A stretch of 64,000 nt of DNA from Trichobilharzia regenti (GCA_944472135.2 OX235267.1:34627312-34691311); one strand, 5' to 3'; positions 1 through 10,096 are shown, numbered from the stretch's first letter. The notes: generated from the sequence alone by a model not told the origin. Made by a program: numbers and translations.

Positions 1-172
1 TTCATCCTGGTTTGGGACTCCTCAGCACTACCCACTCACCGGAGTTCGAACTCACAACCTCCGATTGGAAGACAAGCTCTTGGATCCTCTGTGAATTCAA
101 AATTCCGCCAATTCGTGATGCATATAGCACGACCGTCGGCCGGCCAGTGTCATAGGCGTAAAACTGTTCTCT
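1..172 (-). mobile_element. SINE-II (tRNA-like, hammerhead-bearing), partial at window edge
   Basis: Read on the minus strand this is the leader, tRNA-like box and hammerhead region of the same SINE seen at 8764-9122 and 21586-21955. The B-box-like stretch GTTCGAACTC is at about 45-55 on the plus strand. The hammerhead part at 1-32 shows the core CTGAGGA followed by a GTCC/GGAT-type stem II, and is cut by the window edge at GAA. It faces a second, plus-strand copy at 238-365. Confidence 0.7.
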
Positions 173-237
173 TACCTGATTTGGTGCACCCTGCTTGTTG
201 AGATTTCTATCTAGAACTCCAGGTAACTAACTGTTTC

Positions 238-365
238 GAGCCAGTCGCTTGTGAGATAGTGCGTACTGCTGAGGATTCCTAAACTAGAACGAAACAGCTG
301 TCCAGTAATCCCTGGTCCTCTAATTGAAGTAGGCTGATGATCAAACCTGTGACCGGCAAACCAAA
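238..365 (+). mobile_element. SINE-II fragment with hammerhead core
   Basis: This is a 5'-truncated plus-strand copy of SINE-II that starts just before the GCGTACTG stem I strand and runs into a diverged tail resembling GGTTCTCTAACTAATGTCAG. It lies tail-out from the minus copy at 1-172, so the two form a head-to-head pair like the one at 21.3-21.95 kb. Confidence 0.65.
263..308 (+). ncRNA. Hammerhead ribozyme-like core in SINE-II
   Basis: Stem I strands GTACTG (263-268) and CAGTAA (303-308) are complementary at five of six positions. Between them lie CTGAGGA (269-275, matching CUGANGA), a short hairpin, GAAAC (291-295) and the palindrome-like AGCTGTC ending in the expected GTC cleavage triplet (300-302). 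Stem II is weak: the usual G-C closing pair is U and C here, leaving a three-pair UUC/GAA stem. By analogy with Sm-alpha, stem III is the tiny ACAG/CTGT pairing. Cleavage activity is an inference. Confidence 0.55.
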
Positions 366-1409
366 TACTTGAAGCTATTCTGTCACATCTGTAGGATTTT
401 ATTGATTTCAGGATTATTATCATCACAAAGAAACACTAGCCAGACAGTTTTCACATTTACAATAATCATACAGGTTACACTGCATCATGAAACAATAGTT
501 GCTAGATCAGATCGCCTCAAAAGCTGATAGTGTTGGATTGAATAAAGGTTATGCCAGTTCTATTCATACCTAACGTGACCAGAAGTTTCAAAAGTGTCCA
601 CGAAAAAATCTACTATGAATTAACACAAACACATTTAGAATCCTGCACCCAAAAAAAGAACAATTGATATTTTTTTGAAACAATTAGGTTCCTTTATGAA
701 TTTCGGCAAAACAACACGATTCAGATATATTACAACTGATATTCTCGAATAATCTGTAACAGCTAATCACTACCACATCTTATCTACAAGTAGAACATCT
801 ACAAGGAAACACCTACAAACGGTGAACTTGTATAATGCAACCGAAAGATTCTGAGTAATACCTGTACAATGCAATACACAGTCTCGTATTACTCATAAAC
901 TAGAATAAAAATTCTCACATAGTCTTTTGGTATGCACACACTTTTGTAGGAGTATGTGGTATTCAACCCCGTGATACATACAGAAAACAAAGAAAAAACA
1001 GTTACGAAAAGTGCACACAGGAGAGAGAGAGAGAGAATGACTAATGCGATCAAATCACATCATTCTACATTTAGACAGATATATCACAATTATTCCTTGT
1101 CAAACAACAGCAACAACAACAACCGCAAATCAATCGTTAATCGCTCACAGCGCAGTAATGTAAGAAATGATTGATTCGATTTGTATACGCAGTACTGTAG
1201 GGAGCTGGCTTAAAATACCACAGGCATTGTGGTTTTCATGAGGTATAAAATCAAAACAATTATTTATGAAAACTGAAGAAAAGAACCTAATCACATGGCA
1301 TATCCATTCTTCCTAACATTCTTGTGATGTTTTAACATCCCTTACCATCTATCTTACTGTACCTTGTTTGAGCAAGGTTTGTTCAATCTAATTCTGTATT
1401 TCGCCGTTG
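366..1409. other. AT-rich spacer, no gene recognised
   Basis: No exon with convincing splice sites or conserved protein was seen on either strand. It holds short simple repeats, including a GA run near 1021-1034 and a CAA-rich stretch near 1107-1122. It probably lies in or beyond the 3' side of the NDRG-like gene. Confidence 0.5.
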
Positions 1410-1650
1410 ACTGTGCGCATCAGTGGCTCAACAACAGGGATGTCAGCAACGACACAATTGGTCCGGGGTTCGACGCCTGGTTGGTGCACTCTTAAACCTA
1501 GCCTATCTTATAATAAGTCCAGTAAAGAGGGAAGGTTCGGTGTGAGGCCAATAACCTTATTCTGTAAAAAAGAAACTAATACCAATGATATTAAAACTTA
1601 AAAGCACAAGCTTAAAGGACTATGTTCCACTTGGAATGCAGGGGAATAAG
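1410..1650 (+). mobile_element. SINE-IV (tRNA-like head, RTE-like tail), diverged copy
   Basis: The head resembles GTGGCNNANNGG with a B-box-like GGGGTTCGACGCC near 1464-1476. The body contains the family block AGTCCAGTAAAGAGG and GGTGTGAGGC, and the end reads CTATGTTCCACTTGGAA, as in the copies at 15600, 23408, 6872 and 30366. An internal insertion of about 14 bases splits the body. The open frame over this stretch is a by-product of the repeat. Confidence 0.6.
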
Positions 1651-1747
1651 ACTTCTATATAAAATAATATTACGCGTTGATTGATTCTACCATATTGTCA
1701 ACTCCTCGTACGATGCTTCAACAACGTCTGAGAATTAGTATATGAGT

Positions 1748-1825
1748 TATTTGCTGGATAGTGATGAGTCCCAAGTAGGACGAAATATGCACCCTGGATT
1801 CCAGTGGTTACCATCCGTCAAATAA
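1748..1825 (+). mobile_element. Sm-alpha-type hammerhead SINE fragment
   Basis: The stretch TGATGAGTCCCAAGTAGGA followed by CGAAAT and CCTGGATTCCA matches the known schistosome Sm-alpha hammerhead closely in order and spacing. The C before TGATGA, needed in the catalytic core, reads G here, so this copy is probably dead. The tRNA-like head is missing. Confidence 0.65.
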
Positions 1826-1867
1826 CAACAAGTAACATACATATAGTTAAACACAACCGTAATCAGT

Positions 1868-2122
1868 TGGAGAACCACTTGAAAACATGGGAGTACTGGA
1901 CAGCTGTTTCGTCAGCCTATTTTGGGACCCTTCAGCGGTACGCACCCACCGCCAGGGTTCGAACCCAGGACCTTCTGGTTACAAGGCGAGCTCGTAGACC
2001 ATTGAGCCACTGGGACTCGATCCAATGATCCTTGAATTCTAACTTCTGATGTCAGCTCATGACGAAATCCTCCACGCAATCAAACACAAAAACCCTACAA
2101 AACCAATACTTGAAAAAACAAC
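1868..2122. mobile_element. SINE-II with inverted 5' part (twin-priming-like)
   Basis: Positions 1868-2045 are SINE-II in minus orientation, from leader (AGTTAGAATTCA on the minus strand) through a B-box-like GGTTCGAACCC to GGTTCTCC. At 2048 the sequence switches to the plus-strand tail ATGTCAGCTCATGACGAAAT, ending in a short A-rich run. The tail begins almost exactly where the inverted part stops, as expected from 5' inversion during target-primed reverse transcription. The minus-strand hammerhead core reads CTGAAGG, so A9 is lost. Confidence 0.7.
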
Positions 2123-2455
2123 GTAATCCTTCCATGTATTCTACTTACATAAATCATATTTCACAACTGAGAAATAGGACGAATCGAACTGGTGTGCAGC
2201 GCCTACGCTGTCTGATGGACAGCTGGATATCTCATCGCAGAATGAGTGATGTGAAATGAGTCTTTTGTAGGCGGACAAAGTTCTGATCAACGGAATTAAT
2301 CACGAACACACAAACACACAAATACTCCATCTCAACTGAACAATGTCGAGCTCATATGAAATCTATTCACAATCAATAGTTAGTGTTTGGTGAAATGGAC
2401 TGATAGAGTCAGGAAATTAGTTTTTATGAGTGATTCATCCCGTTTATATCTATAG

Positions 2456-2640
2456 AATGCATGCGTGATAGATGATTGAAGGTGGTGAAATGAAAATCAA
2501 GACAGCAGAACCAGAGGCCTGCGGATTACCAGTCTGCCAATCTATAAAAACGAACTGCTAACTAGATTATCACACCACTGCGTTGATCACTGGTAATGCC
2601 TAGCCATCGCCATATGAATGAATGATACGTTACTGACCAT
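2456..2640 (-). repeat. Possible SINE-like repeat, family V
   Basis: Minus-strand blocks GGCAGACTGG, AATCCGCAGGCC and TCGATTTTC-like recur in the same order in 3743-3920. No clear polymerase III boxes were confirmed. It is followed by an (AC)n run at about 2650-2668. Confidence 0.3.
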
Positions 2641-2785
2641 TCACCATCACACACACACACACACACACTAGATACCCAGCCAAGTCTTCTCTATCGCTAA
2701 TGATTACTTTGAATTAGAAGAAAAAGGAGCAAGCTGTCAGTTTATAATGAGACTACATGAAATAGTCTTGGGTTGACATACTGTT

Positions 2786-3065
2786 GTAACAACAGAAGAC
2801 AAGGGTCAGGCAACAGATCGTTTATTAAGGAAATCAACACATTTATAGATTGTCATGTACATATTATAGACTATTGTTAGCAGAAAAATACAGTCCTCTG
2901 ATTGGTTGTTTCTCACAGAAAGTTAACCTTGCATCTCTTTGTGACTGTTTCTTGAATGTCAGATCATCTATATGTTAACTGTATCGGCCTACGCAAAGCT
3001 TTTGTTCTCATTTTTCTCACAACCAATATTGGGGACATAAACATTGACGTAAATTACTGTCAACA
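2786..3065 (+). repeat. LTR-like repeat, copy 1
   Basis: This begins TGTAACAACAGAAGACAAGG and ends near GTAAATTACTGTCAACA. Two relatives with the same ends and the shared blocks CAACAGATCGTTTA and CTTCTGATTGG lie at 19446-19727 (plus) and 20294-20581 (minus). TGT...ACA ends and a length near 285 bp suggest an LTR of a Ty3-like element, but no internal coding region is attached. Confidence 0.5.
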
Positions 3066-3502
3066 AGTTTTGACTAATAGTCACCTCTCACTACACTGTA
3101 GTGGGTGATAACTGGAGGTGAAATGAAACTTCTTTTGTGTTTACCAACGACGATGTAGGACTAATTTCTTAAGAACTTGAGTAACAATTATATCGGTAAT
3201 GAACATAAATCATTGTGAAGTCTTTATTATCCGTGTGGGCGAAATCACCAGCGCCACTCTAAAATTTAAATCCTCCAGCTTGGAGAATATAACGAAACCA
3301 TAAAAATTCATCTCAGCTAGAAATATTTCCCACATTTTTTTCACAATGATCACTGATTGAAATGAAACTGCACAATTGCTTTAGACTGCAAAGGAAAGCA
3401 ATCAAAAAAGAAAAAACCAAAGACTCCATTTGACAGAAATGCAGTTCATATAACCGAATTATAACTATCCTATCTATCTAACAGTGAACCTGTACAACTA
3501 TT
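3066..3502. other. Spacer, nothing recognised
   Basis: AT-rich sequence with no conserved protein segment, exon or repeat match found by eye. Confidence 0.4.
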
Positions 3503-3612
3503 TAGTCCTTGTTTGAGACTTTTCATCAGCATACCACTCATCGGAGTCGAACCCAAGTTCTTTCGGTTACAACGCTAGCTTGTAGGCTATTTATCAATCA
3601 ATGGGACCCCCA
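3503..3612 (-). mobile_element. SINE-II fragment
   Basis: The minus strand shows the tRNA-like GGTTCGACTCC region and then CTGATGA (plus positions 3524-3530) and GTCTCAAACAAGGAC. The GAAA box has become TAAA, so the ribozyme is probably inactive. Confidence 0.55.
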
Positions 3613-3648
3613 TAGAATGACCCATGAACTTCAACTTCGGCCGATATG

Positions 3649-3650
<2 letters not shown>

Positions 3651-3697
<47 letters not shown>
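3651..3697. repeat. (AT)n microsatellite
   Basis: An uninterrupted AT dinucleotide tract. Other long AT tracts are at about 3922-3960, 5828-5846, 19641-19692, 21095-21112, 21178-21206 and 22039-22094. Open frames coding for isoleucine-tyrosine runs across them are artefacts. Confidence 0.95.
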
Positions 3698-3702
<5 letters not shown>

Positions 3703-3742
3703 CAGACACCAGTGAATACCATCGGCGAATAACTTTTCTTTG

Positions 3743-3917
3743 ACCTGACTTGGTTAGAATGAATCGCCACAGCCACGAGACAACTTTTTGTCTAGTGGTT
3801 CATACCACTTCCGCCAATATGGTGAGAGATGCCGGACTGAAAGTGATGGAATGGAAATGTAGACAGTGGAAGAAATCGAGGCAGCGGCCTCCGGATTTGC
3901 AGTCAACCGATCTGCCA

Positions 3918-3921
<4 letters not shown>
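3743..3921 (-). repeat. Possible SINE-like repeat, family V
   Basis: Minus-strand blocks GGCAGATCGG and AATCCGGAGGCC match the repeat at 2456-2640. It is flanked on both sides by long (AT)n tracts. Confidence 0.3.
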
Positions 3922-3963
<42 letters not shown>

Positions 3964-4569
3964 CAAAGAATGAAGAAACATTGGCTCAGAATAATCTGGA
4001 TCCATTTTATTTCGTTGGTTCTCATCAGCTGCGTACAACTTGAATTTTTTAATATAACATAAAAAGTGTACAACTTTAACAGACCTTTGTCCATTTAGCA
4101 AGCACACTGTCAGAGCGTCATAGTAAAATAAGGCGTTGAGATTTACAGGGTGTCTAAAGTGTTACAACATATATGTATATATATATTGGTAGATAGAAGT
4201 TTCTTGAGAAACATTTACTAACTGTTGTGTTGTTGGGGTGGAAACAATAGGAAATTAGCAATAGTTAAGTAATTAGATAAGAGAAAATCAAAATTTTTAC
4301 AATTTCGGTGCACATGAGGTCAGAAGAGACATTGATGATGTAATACAGTGAGTAGAACTCAGAAGATCAAGAAAAATTATCTCCTAAAAGACTCAAGCAA
4401 AAAATTAAGGGGGGAGGTGGAGTGAAAAGATAAGCTGACAAAATTAACAAAATTAGAAAACAAATAGGTGAGTCACTAGGTTAATTGAAGTCCAACAACG
4501 GATTTTTTTGGATACATAAATCAGGCTTCAATCGTTTAATTGCTATGGCTTCAGAAAACCTGAGAAGAC

Positions 4570-4938
4570 TTGAGGTACTTTGTCTGTCTGCAGTCAAAGA
4601 TTGACAAGTACCCCTCACATGTTACCTTCAACTTTGTATACCAATTCACATGTATCTGTGGGAGCAGTTACATTGGAAGAACAGAGAGGAGGGCCTACGT
4701 CAGATTCTGCGAACATGTACCGAGGAGCCTCCGGTTAAAGGGACCGAATTGTTTAAGCTCTTCAATCGCCAAACACTCGATTGACACAGGACACTGAGTA
4801 GATGTGCTGGAATCATTCAAAATAATTGACAGGCAAAGTACCTCAAGTCTTCTCAAGTTTGCTGAAGCTATAGCGATTAAACGATTGAAGCCTGATTTAT
4901 GTGTCCAAATAGAATCCGTTGTTGGACTTCAATTAACC
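4570..4938 (+). pseudogene. Penelope-like element GIY-YIG domain (C-terminal fragment)
   Basis: The frame reads VYQFTCICGSSYIGRTERR and then FCEHVPRSLR and SSIAKHSIDTGH, which is the GIY-YIG nuclease layout at the C-terminus of PLE polyproteins (Tyr and Ile-Gly motifs, the following Arg, and the EH and H-x-x-x-T-G-H blocks). A TGA stop at 4795-4797 follows DTGH; beyond it the same frame runs on as DVLESFKIIDRQS and KRLKPDLCVQIESVVGLQL before the next stop near 4938. Only the C-terminal region is present, with no reverse transcriptase. The last part lies inside the right palindrome arm. Confidence 0.8.
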
Positions 4939-5387
4939 TAGTGACTCACCTATTTGTTTTCTAATTTTGTTAATTTTGTCAGCTTATCTTTTCACTCCAC
5001 CCCCACCCTTAATTTTTTGCTTGAGTCTTTTAGGAGATAATTTTTCTTGATCTTCTGAGTTCTACTCACTGTATTACATCATCAATGTCTCTTCTGACCT
5101 CATGTGCACCGAAATTGTAAAAATTTTGATTTCTCTTATCTAATTACTTAACTATTGCTAATTTCCTATTGTTTCCACCCCAACAACACAACAGTTAGTA
5201 AATGTTTCTCAAGAAACTTCTATCTACCAATATATATATATATATATGTTGTAACACTTTAGACACCCTGTAAATCTCAACGCCTTATTTTACTATGACG
5301 CTCTGACAGTGTGCTTGCTAAATGGACAAAGGTCTGTTAAAGTTGTACACTTTTTATGTTATATTAAAAAATTCAAGTTGTACGCAG

Positions 5388-5407
5388 CTGATGAGAACCA
5401 ACGAAAT
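5388..5407 (+). ncRNA. Hammerhead-like core in PLE end (right arm)
   Basis: CTGATGA at 5388-5394, a short linker, and CGAAAT at 5402-5407 match the two invariant boxes of a hammerhead. The mirror image is at 4009-4028 in the left arm. PLEs are known to carry hammerhead motifs. Stem II here would be almost absent, so activity is uncertain. Confidence 0.4.
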
Positions 5408-5455
5408 AAAATGGATCCAGATTATTCTGAGCCAATGTTTCTTCATTCTTTGTTC

Positions 5456-6074
5456 AAATTTATAAAAAGGAATCATTATATATGTATTTCATTCACCTCA
5501 GTATTTTTCGTATAAACTCGAGCGAATATAGACTTTGTACATAAAAAGATACCTATGAATTTCCTAAATTTATGATATAATGAAATTATGCGTTGAATAT
5601 GTACACACGTTGTAAACTCTCTCGCACACATACATACACACACAAATATACAAAATTTTAAACACAGGAATAAAACCAATTAGCTATGTATGTATTTTGG
5701 ATAACAACCCGAATGTCAGTGAATAGCGTTAATTCAATTATGGAATTATTTCTCGAAAAAAGTTTTATTTCATAATTCCATTTTGTTGTACATACACAAA
5801 ACAGTGATGAGTACATTTCAAAGTGACATATATATATATATATATGCTTGTCCAAATATATCGTGGGTTTATGACACGTGAACGAAATGAAGTTATCAAA
5901 AATATAAAAAAATTCAAATAACACGAATGGACATATCACAGTATGTAGCCAATTCTAGCCAATTCAACTTTTGGTAAACTTAGTAATCTTGTTATGCCTA
6001 AATTTCAGAGTCATTGAAAATAGCATCTCTTTTAGTCAACTATTGCTGTTCAATAGCCTGAAGGACAAGATCCC
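5456..6074. other. AT-rich spacer
   Basis: No gene or repeat recognised apart from a short (AT)n run at 5828-5846. Confidence 0.4.
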
Positions 6075-6330
6075 CACGGTTGGCCAACTCTATGTATGCT
6101 TATCAATTCACCTGCTTTTCTGAAGCTAGAATCACGGTTGGTCACAACACGGGTTTTCGCCAAGTGGCTGCAAGAACACTATCTTGCTTGATTATAAGGA
6201 GATGGAAGTGGGGGTTGAGGACTATAAGGAGCTCAGTAATTGAACATCTGATCAATACTGGTCACCTTATTTCTACATAATCGTCAGCAGTTAAACTTAT
6301 CCGAAAGGAGAAAAATAACCTGCCCAAATC
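6075..6330 (+). pseudogene. Penelope-like GIY-YIG fragment, degraded
   Basis: The frame from 6080 reads YQFTCFSEA and later SSVIEHLINTGH, matching the start and the H-x-x-x-T-G-H block of PLE GIY-YIG domains such as the one at 4570. The YIG strand has decayed to ITVGHNTG and no upstream reverse transcriptase is seen. This is a diverged relic. Confidence 0.6.
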
Positions 6331-6871
6331 ATTACTTATCCAACTGATCTGTATTGCTTGAAGGTTTGGTCATTGAAATCGAAAAACTAGACTGTTTTAT
6401 AATAGGAAAACATTTTTCAAATGACTCTTTGTTTCAAGGGTCTTAAACTGTCTACGTTAAGCTATCCTTATACTTTGGCTTCACTTAGTTTTTGTTTTAT
6501 TCATTGAATTGGTATATAATTTTTTCCAGTGTCTTACCATAGCTATCACTTTGTTTCCTGATGTTTCAGGTGCCTACTAATCTGATTATTTCTGTGCCGC
6601 ACTTTGAGATGTATACATTTCATGGAAGCATTTTATTGCAGGTATGCAGAATTAATCAATTCGTTAGAGACAGTCTCTTCACTGGATGACAGACGTGTTT
6701 TGCATTTTCTGATGTGAATTTTCCATGTATAGCGAGAAATGTTGTCGTGAAAGCTAATCCCCGCCGCCACCTCTGCACTCACCGAGTAGAATGTCAGCAT
6801 GGCAACTGACTACTCTCACCAATATATAACATATTCGTGAAACTTGAAAATACCTCAATCATTTTACTTTA
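6331..6871. other. Spacer, nothing recognised
   Basis: No conserved coding segment or repeat match was found. Confidence 0.4.
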
Positions 6872-7100
6872 TTTCCTTCACGTTCCCAGTGGAACATAGG
6901 GCCTCACACTAGTGGCTTGAAGTTTCTGTAGCAGTGTTTAATTTTACAGGATGGAGTTACTAACCTTATGCTCAACCTTTCCTCTTTACCAGCATTATTT
7001 CTGGCTTAGCGAGGTAAAGGAGTGCGTCTGTGCCGTAGATCGAACCCCGGACCATGTGCATGGTCAGCGAGCGTCTTAACCGCAGTGCTACCAACGCACT
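6872..7100 (-). mobile_element. SINE-IV, near full length
   Basis: On the minus strand it starts GTGCGTTGGTAGCACTG, has the B-box-like GGGGTTCGATC, the block CCTCGCTAAGCCAGAAATAA, and ends TATGTTCCACTGGGAACG followed by an A-rich tail. It is a close match to 23408-23640 and 30366-30600. Confidence 0.8.
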
Positions 7101-8076
7101 CAATGATTTTATAGTAGTTGGTAATTCTAATCAATCTTCTCGATACTTGAACGATGGTAAACTCAATGAATATAGCAAAAAGTGACTTTTTTGTGCGGGG
7201 AACGGGGTGGCGTGAATGGACATTATTGAAATACCAATATCAAATATGAACAAAACGATTGACTATGACTATATCATGCATAATCACAACACCTAAAAGA
7301 CCACACTGTGTAAGTCGACATCAGGTAGAAAAGCATAGAACTTCAGAACAGCCTCGTGATAAGCACGTTATTATTTATTCTTCAACCATTTGATCACAAT
7401 TTAATGACGTATGTTTTTCAACTTTTTTTCAATACTCAGTATGTGATATCAAGATGAACGTTGCGTGGAAGAAGAAAAAAGACAAGTGAAATGGATTGAT
7501 ATTTCTAGAAGGTTCTTGATGCACACAAACAGACAGACAGACACACACACACACGTATTCATAACAGTTTACGTAAAACTATAAAAAAACTTCTTACAAC
7601 AGCTCACATACAACCCACTTCTAATCTTTTTTTCTTTCTTCGTAATCGTTAAGATTCTACACACTAGAGCTCATGTGAAGTAGAGAAGAAGAGAAAAAAA
7701 TGAATTTTACAGATGACAGAGGAACGTAGGATGCAGACTTATTATACATACTCTGATGTGGTCTGTCACATATGCAGTAAGATCATAGAAAAAAAAAGTT
7801 ACACTTGAATTTTTTCAAGAGAAAATGCGTAATTCCTCTGTATCCACATAAACTAATTAAGCATGATAACTTTAAGCACACGTGAATCTCTCATTATCTC
7901 TCCGTTTCTCTCTGTCTCTCTCTCTCTCTCTGGATCTTTTAAACAAGTACATTTTATAGGAGATGGGAATATCTATAAGTTATTTCCTTATGTATTAATT
8001 ATAGGGTTACACAACAATATATTCAATCGATCAAAATGAATTCGTCGAAGTTGATTCATCAAATGCACACAGAACA
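7101..8076. other. AT-rich spacer with simple repeats
   Basis: Contains ACAG/AC runs near 7528-7554 and a CT run near 7905-7931. No exon recognised. Confidence 0.5.
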
Positions 8077-8760
8077 GTTTGTTTGTTTGTTCGTTCTCGA
8101 TAAAGAACTTTACACATATGTGCGGCAGTCCAAGTCGCCACACTCCATGTAGCACACAAAACAAGAGAAAAGTGCAATGAAATGCATAACAGAGACAGTA
8201 AACAAAGATATGAGGCAAAAAGAATAGTAACATCAAAGAACAATATAGTTCTATTGGGTATTATAAGTCACAAAGAGCGGATGCATATGCACCAGCCAGC
8301 CACTGAGAACGATTTTGAACCAAATCACCAATTGTCTCCAGTCTTCATTGGTTTTTACCGTCCTGAGGACCCCAACCAGGAAGTCTACACCTCCCTATGT
8401 AACTTAAACTAACTGTTATGGATTACACTGACTGGTGTCATGTTTTGGTTTGACCTCCGCTAGATCTTTTCCAGCCTGGTCCATCCAATGTCAGTCAGCT
8501 AACACTGACCGTCGAGGAAGGCGATGACTAGGCATGCATACGTAACACATATCCTAACCATCTAAGTCGATGAAATTTCACAGCCTCGTAGATTGATTTC
8601 CCCTCCATACCTAGCAATTGACCTATGCCTAACGTCAATATTGCTCACCTTATGATATCACCTCACACGGGAGATAGAGCGCAGGCACCTATGATCAAAG
8701 ACAGCCAGTCTTTTCATGTTTTCCATTCTCAATGGTCAGAATACAGAACAGTTAAACACA
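8077..8760 (-). mobile_element. RTE-type LINE 3' fragment
   Basis: This is the reverse complement of the C-terminal coding end and 3'UTR of the RTE copy at 25218-26838, aligning to about 26206-26838. Shared marks are the 3'UTR block around GTGTAGCACACAAAACAAGAG and the coding block equivalent to WPLRVEDMK. The 3' end carries a CAAA-type tail at 8077-8100. It is frame-broken and 5'-truncated, and SINE-II follows directly to its right. Confidence 0.85.
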
Positions 8761-8763
8761 CTT

Positions 8764-9122
8764 ACTTGGGGTTCTAGTGAGAAGTTGTGGCTGGTAGGGT
8801 GCAGCAAGTCGGGTGTGAGGGCGAATACTTGCCGAAGACATTGGCTAGCGGTCGCGCTATGTCGTGAATTGGCAGAAGTTAGAATTCATGCGCCGGCCAT
8901 TGGATCGGGTCCCAGTGGCTTAATGGTCTACGCGCTCTCTGGCCTTGTAACCAGAAGTTCATGGGTTCGAACCCCGGTGGGTGCGTACTGATGAAGAGTC
9001 CCAAACTAGGTTGACGAAACAGTCGTCCAGTACTCCCAGGTTTTCCAATGGTTCTCTAACGAATGTCAGCTCATGATGAAATCATGTAACCAATCAAACC
9101 CCTACAAACCAACATTTGAATA
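8764..9122 (+). mobile_element. SINE-II, long copy with leader
   Basis: The order is: a leader of about 130 bases shared with 21586-21955; a tRNA-like region with A-box AGTGGCTTAATGG and B-box GGTTCGAACCCC (8963-8974); a hammerhead-type region; a tail GGTTCTCTAAC...ATGTCAGCTCATGATGAAAT; and a short terminal ACACTT stretch. This is one of the two best copies for defining the family. Confidence 0.85.
8983..9034 (+). ncRNA. Hammerhead-type region in SINE-II
   Basis: GTACTG at the left and CAGTAC at the right are perfectly complementary, with ATGAAGA, a GTCC-led hairpin, CGAAAC and GTCGTC in between. Read this way the core position C3 is A, so catalysis is doubtful. A two-base insertion (TT) disturbs stem II. 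Confidence 0.45.
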
Positions 9123-9900
9123 AACACACTTAAATTACACACGAAATACTAATACTGAGATATTCATGTATTACATGATTTCGTATCGACCAACTCGGCT
9201 GGATGAATGAATGACGTCTCGATATTTCATAAGATTATTACCAGGAAGTTAATTCTTTCTTTTTTTTCCTTGTGGTGTCTAACAGTAGAATATAGAACAC
9301 GCGTCTTAATCCTATCCTAAGACTTTGGTAAGTTGGACAAAACACACGTCTCGTCTGGATTTTACCAGCTAACACTTTGGCTGACTAGTGCGAATGATGT
9401 CAGAAGTCAGTTTATCGGAAACAGATTTCTCACTGACCAGGTTGTGAGTAACACACACACACACTTATTTTGTGGGGTACTGCTAATGAATACCCATATA
9501 CAGTCGCTCCTAGGTTGAATCATATAGAGTGGGATAGAAACCAGAGATCCATTGGGAAAAAGAAAAGTTCAGTATATACACCAATGAGCTATATGTCTAC
9601 GAGCTAATTCAAATGCCTTAGTAAAAATCTAGCTTTGGAGACTTCGATAGAGTCTTTAACTATTAAAACAATATAATTGTTTTTTTTATTTGTTTTAATA
9701 ATGTAGGCATTTATTTGTTCTCATCTAACACTTGCCCACAAAACAACGCAATCTTCTCATAAACAACAAGAAACAAAGGATTTCATCATTGACGTAAAGC
9801 GTAACTGTTTTAGAGTTCTGTTCTTACAGGAAATTCGTAAGAACTCATAACAATTGAGAAAATAAAATTAACTCAGTAAAAGTGAGTAGTAATCACTATT
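9123..9900. other. Spacer, nothing recognised
   Basis: Includes a short (AC)n run near 9451-9464. No conserved protein or exon found. Confidence 0.4.
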
Positions 9901-10096
9901 TATTTTTTTTTTTTTTGATTACAGCTTGATTCCACACCGTATTTTTGGTACAAGTATGGAATTTTCAGCATGGATATCAATAGCCCAAATTTTGCAGGCC
10001 GACCATAGATATCAGGTGTGCGTTGGCGTGGGCTCGAACCCCGGACCATGTGCATGGTCGGCGAGAATCCTAACCACTGTGCCACCGACGCACTAG
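9901..10096 (-). mobile_element. SINE-III (tRNA-like head, different tail)
   Basis: On the minus strand it starts GTGCGTCGGTGGCACAGTGG, has the B-box GGGGTTCGAGCCC, then a body ending in CAAGCTGTAATC plus a run of A (the T run at 9904-9916 on the plus strand). The same unit occurs at 24338-24524 (minus) and 44999-45195 (plus). Confidence 0.85.

Larger units (their letters stand above)
3961..5455. repeat. 1.5-kb palindrome built from a Penelope-like 3' end
   Basis: Left arm 3961-4586 and right arm 4830-5455 are reverse complements over about 626 bases with only scattered mismatches. They enclose a 243-base loop that codes for a GIY-YIG domain. The right arm carries the last coding part and 3' untranslated end of the PLE in plus orientation; the left arm is the same 3' end inverted. 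The transcript would fold into a very long hairpin. Confidence 0.9.

Noticed and set aside
3594..4107. Open frames with long Ile-Tyr runs (also 21062-21250)
   Set aside because: They are translations of (AT)n microsatellites and of the PLE palindrome arm.
8930..8990. Functional tRNA genes in the SINE heads
   Set aside because: Polymerase III boxes are present, but no cloverleaf with matched acceptor stem is seen and the units repeat with LINE-like tails.
8716..8991. Open frame crossing an RTE tail and SINE-II
   Set aside because: It spans the joint of two unrelated repeats and has no conserved protein beyond the RTE piece.
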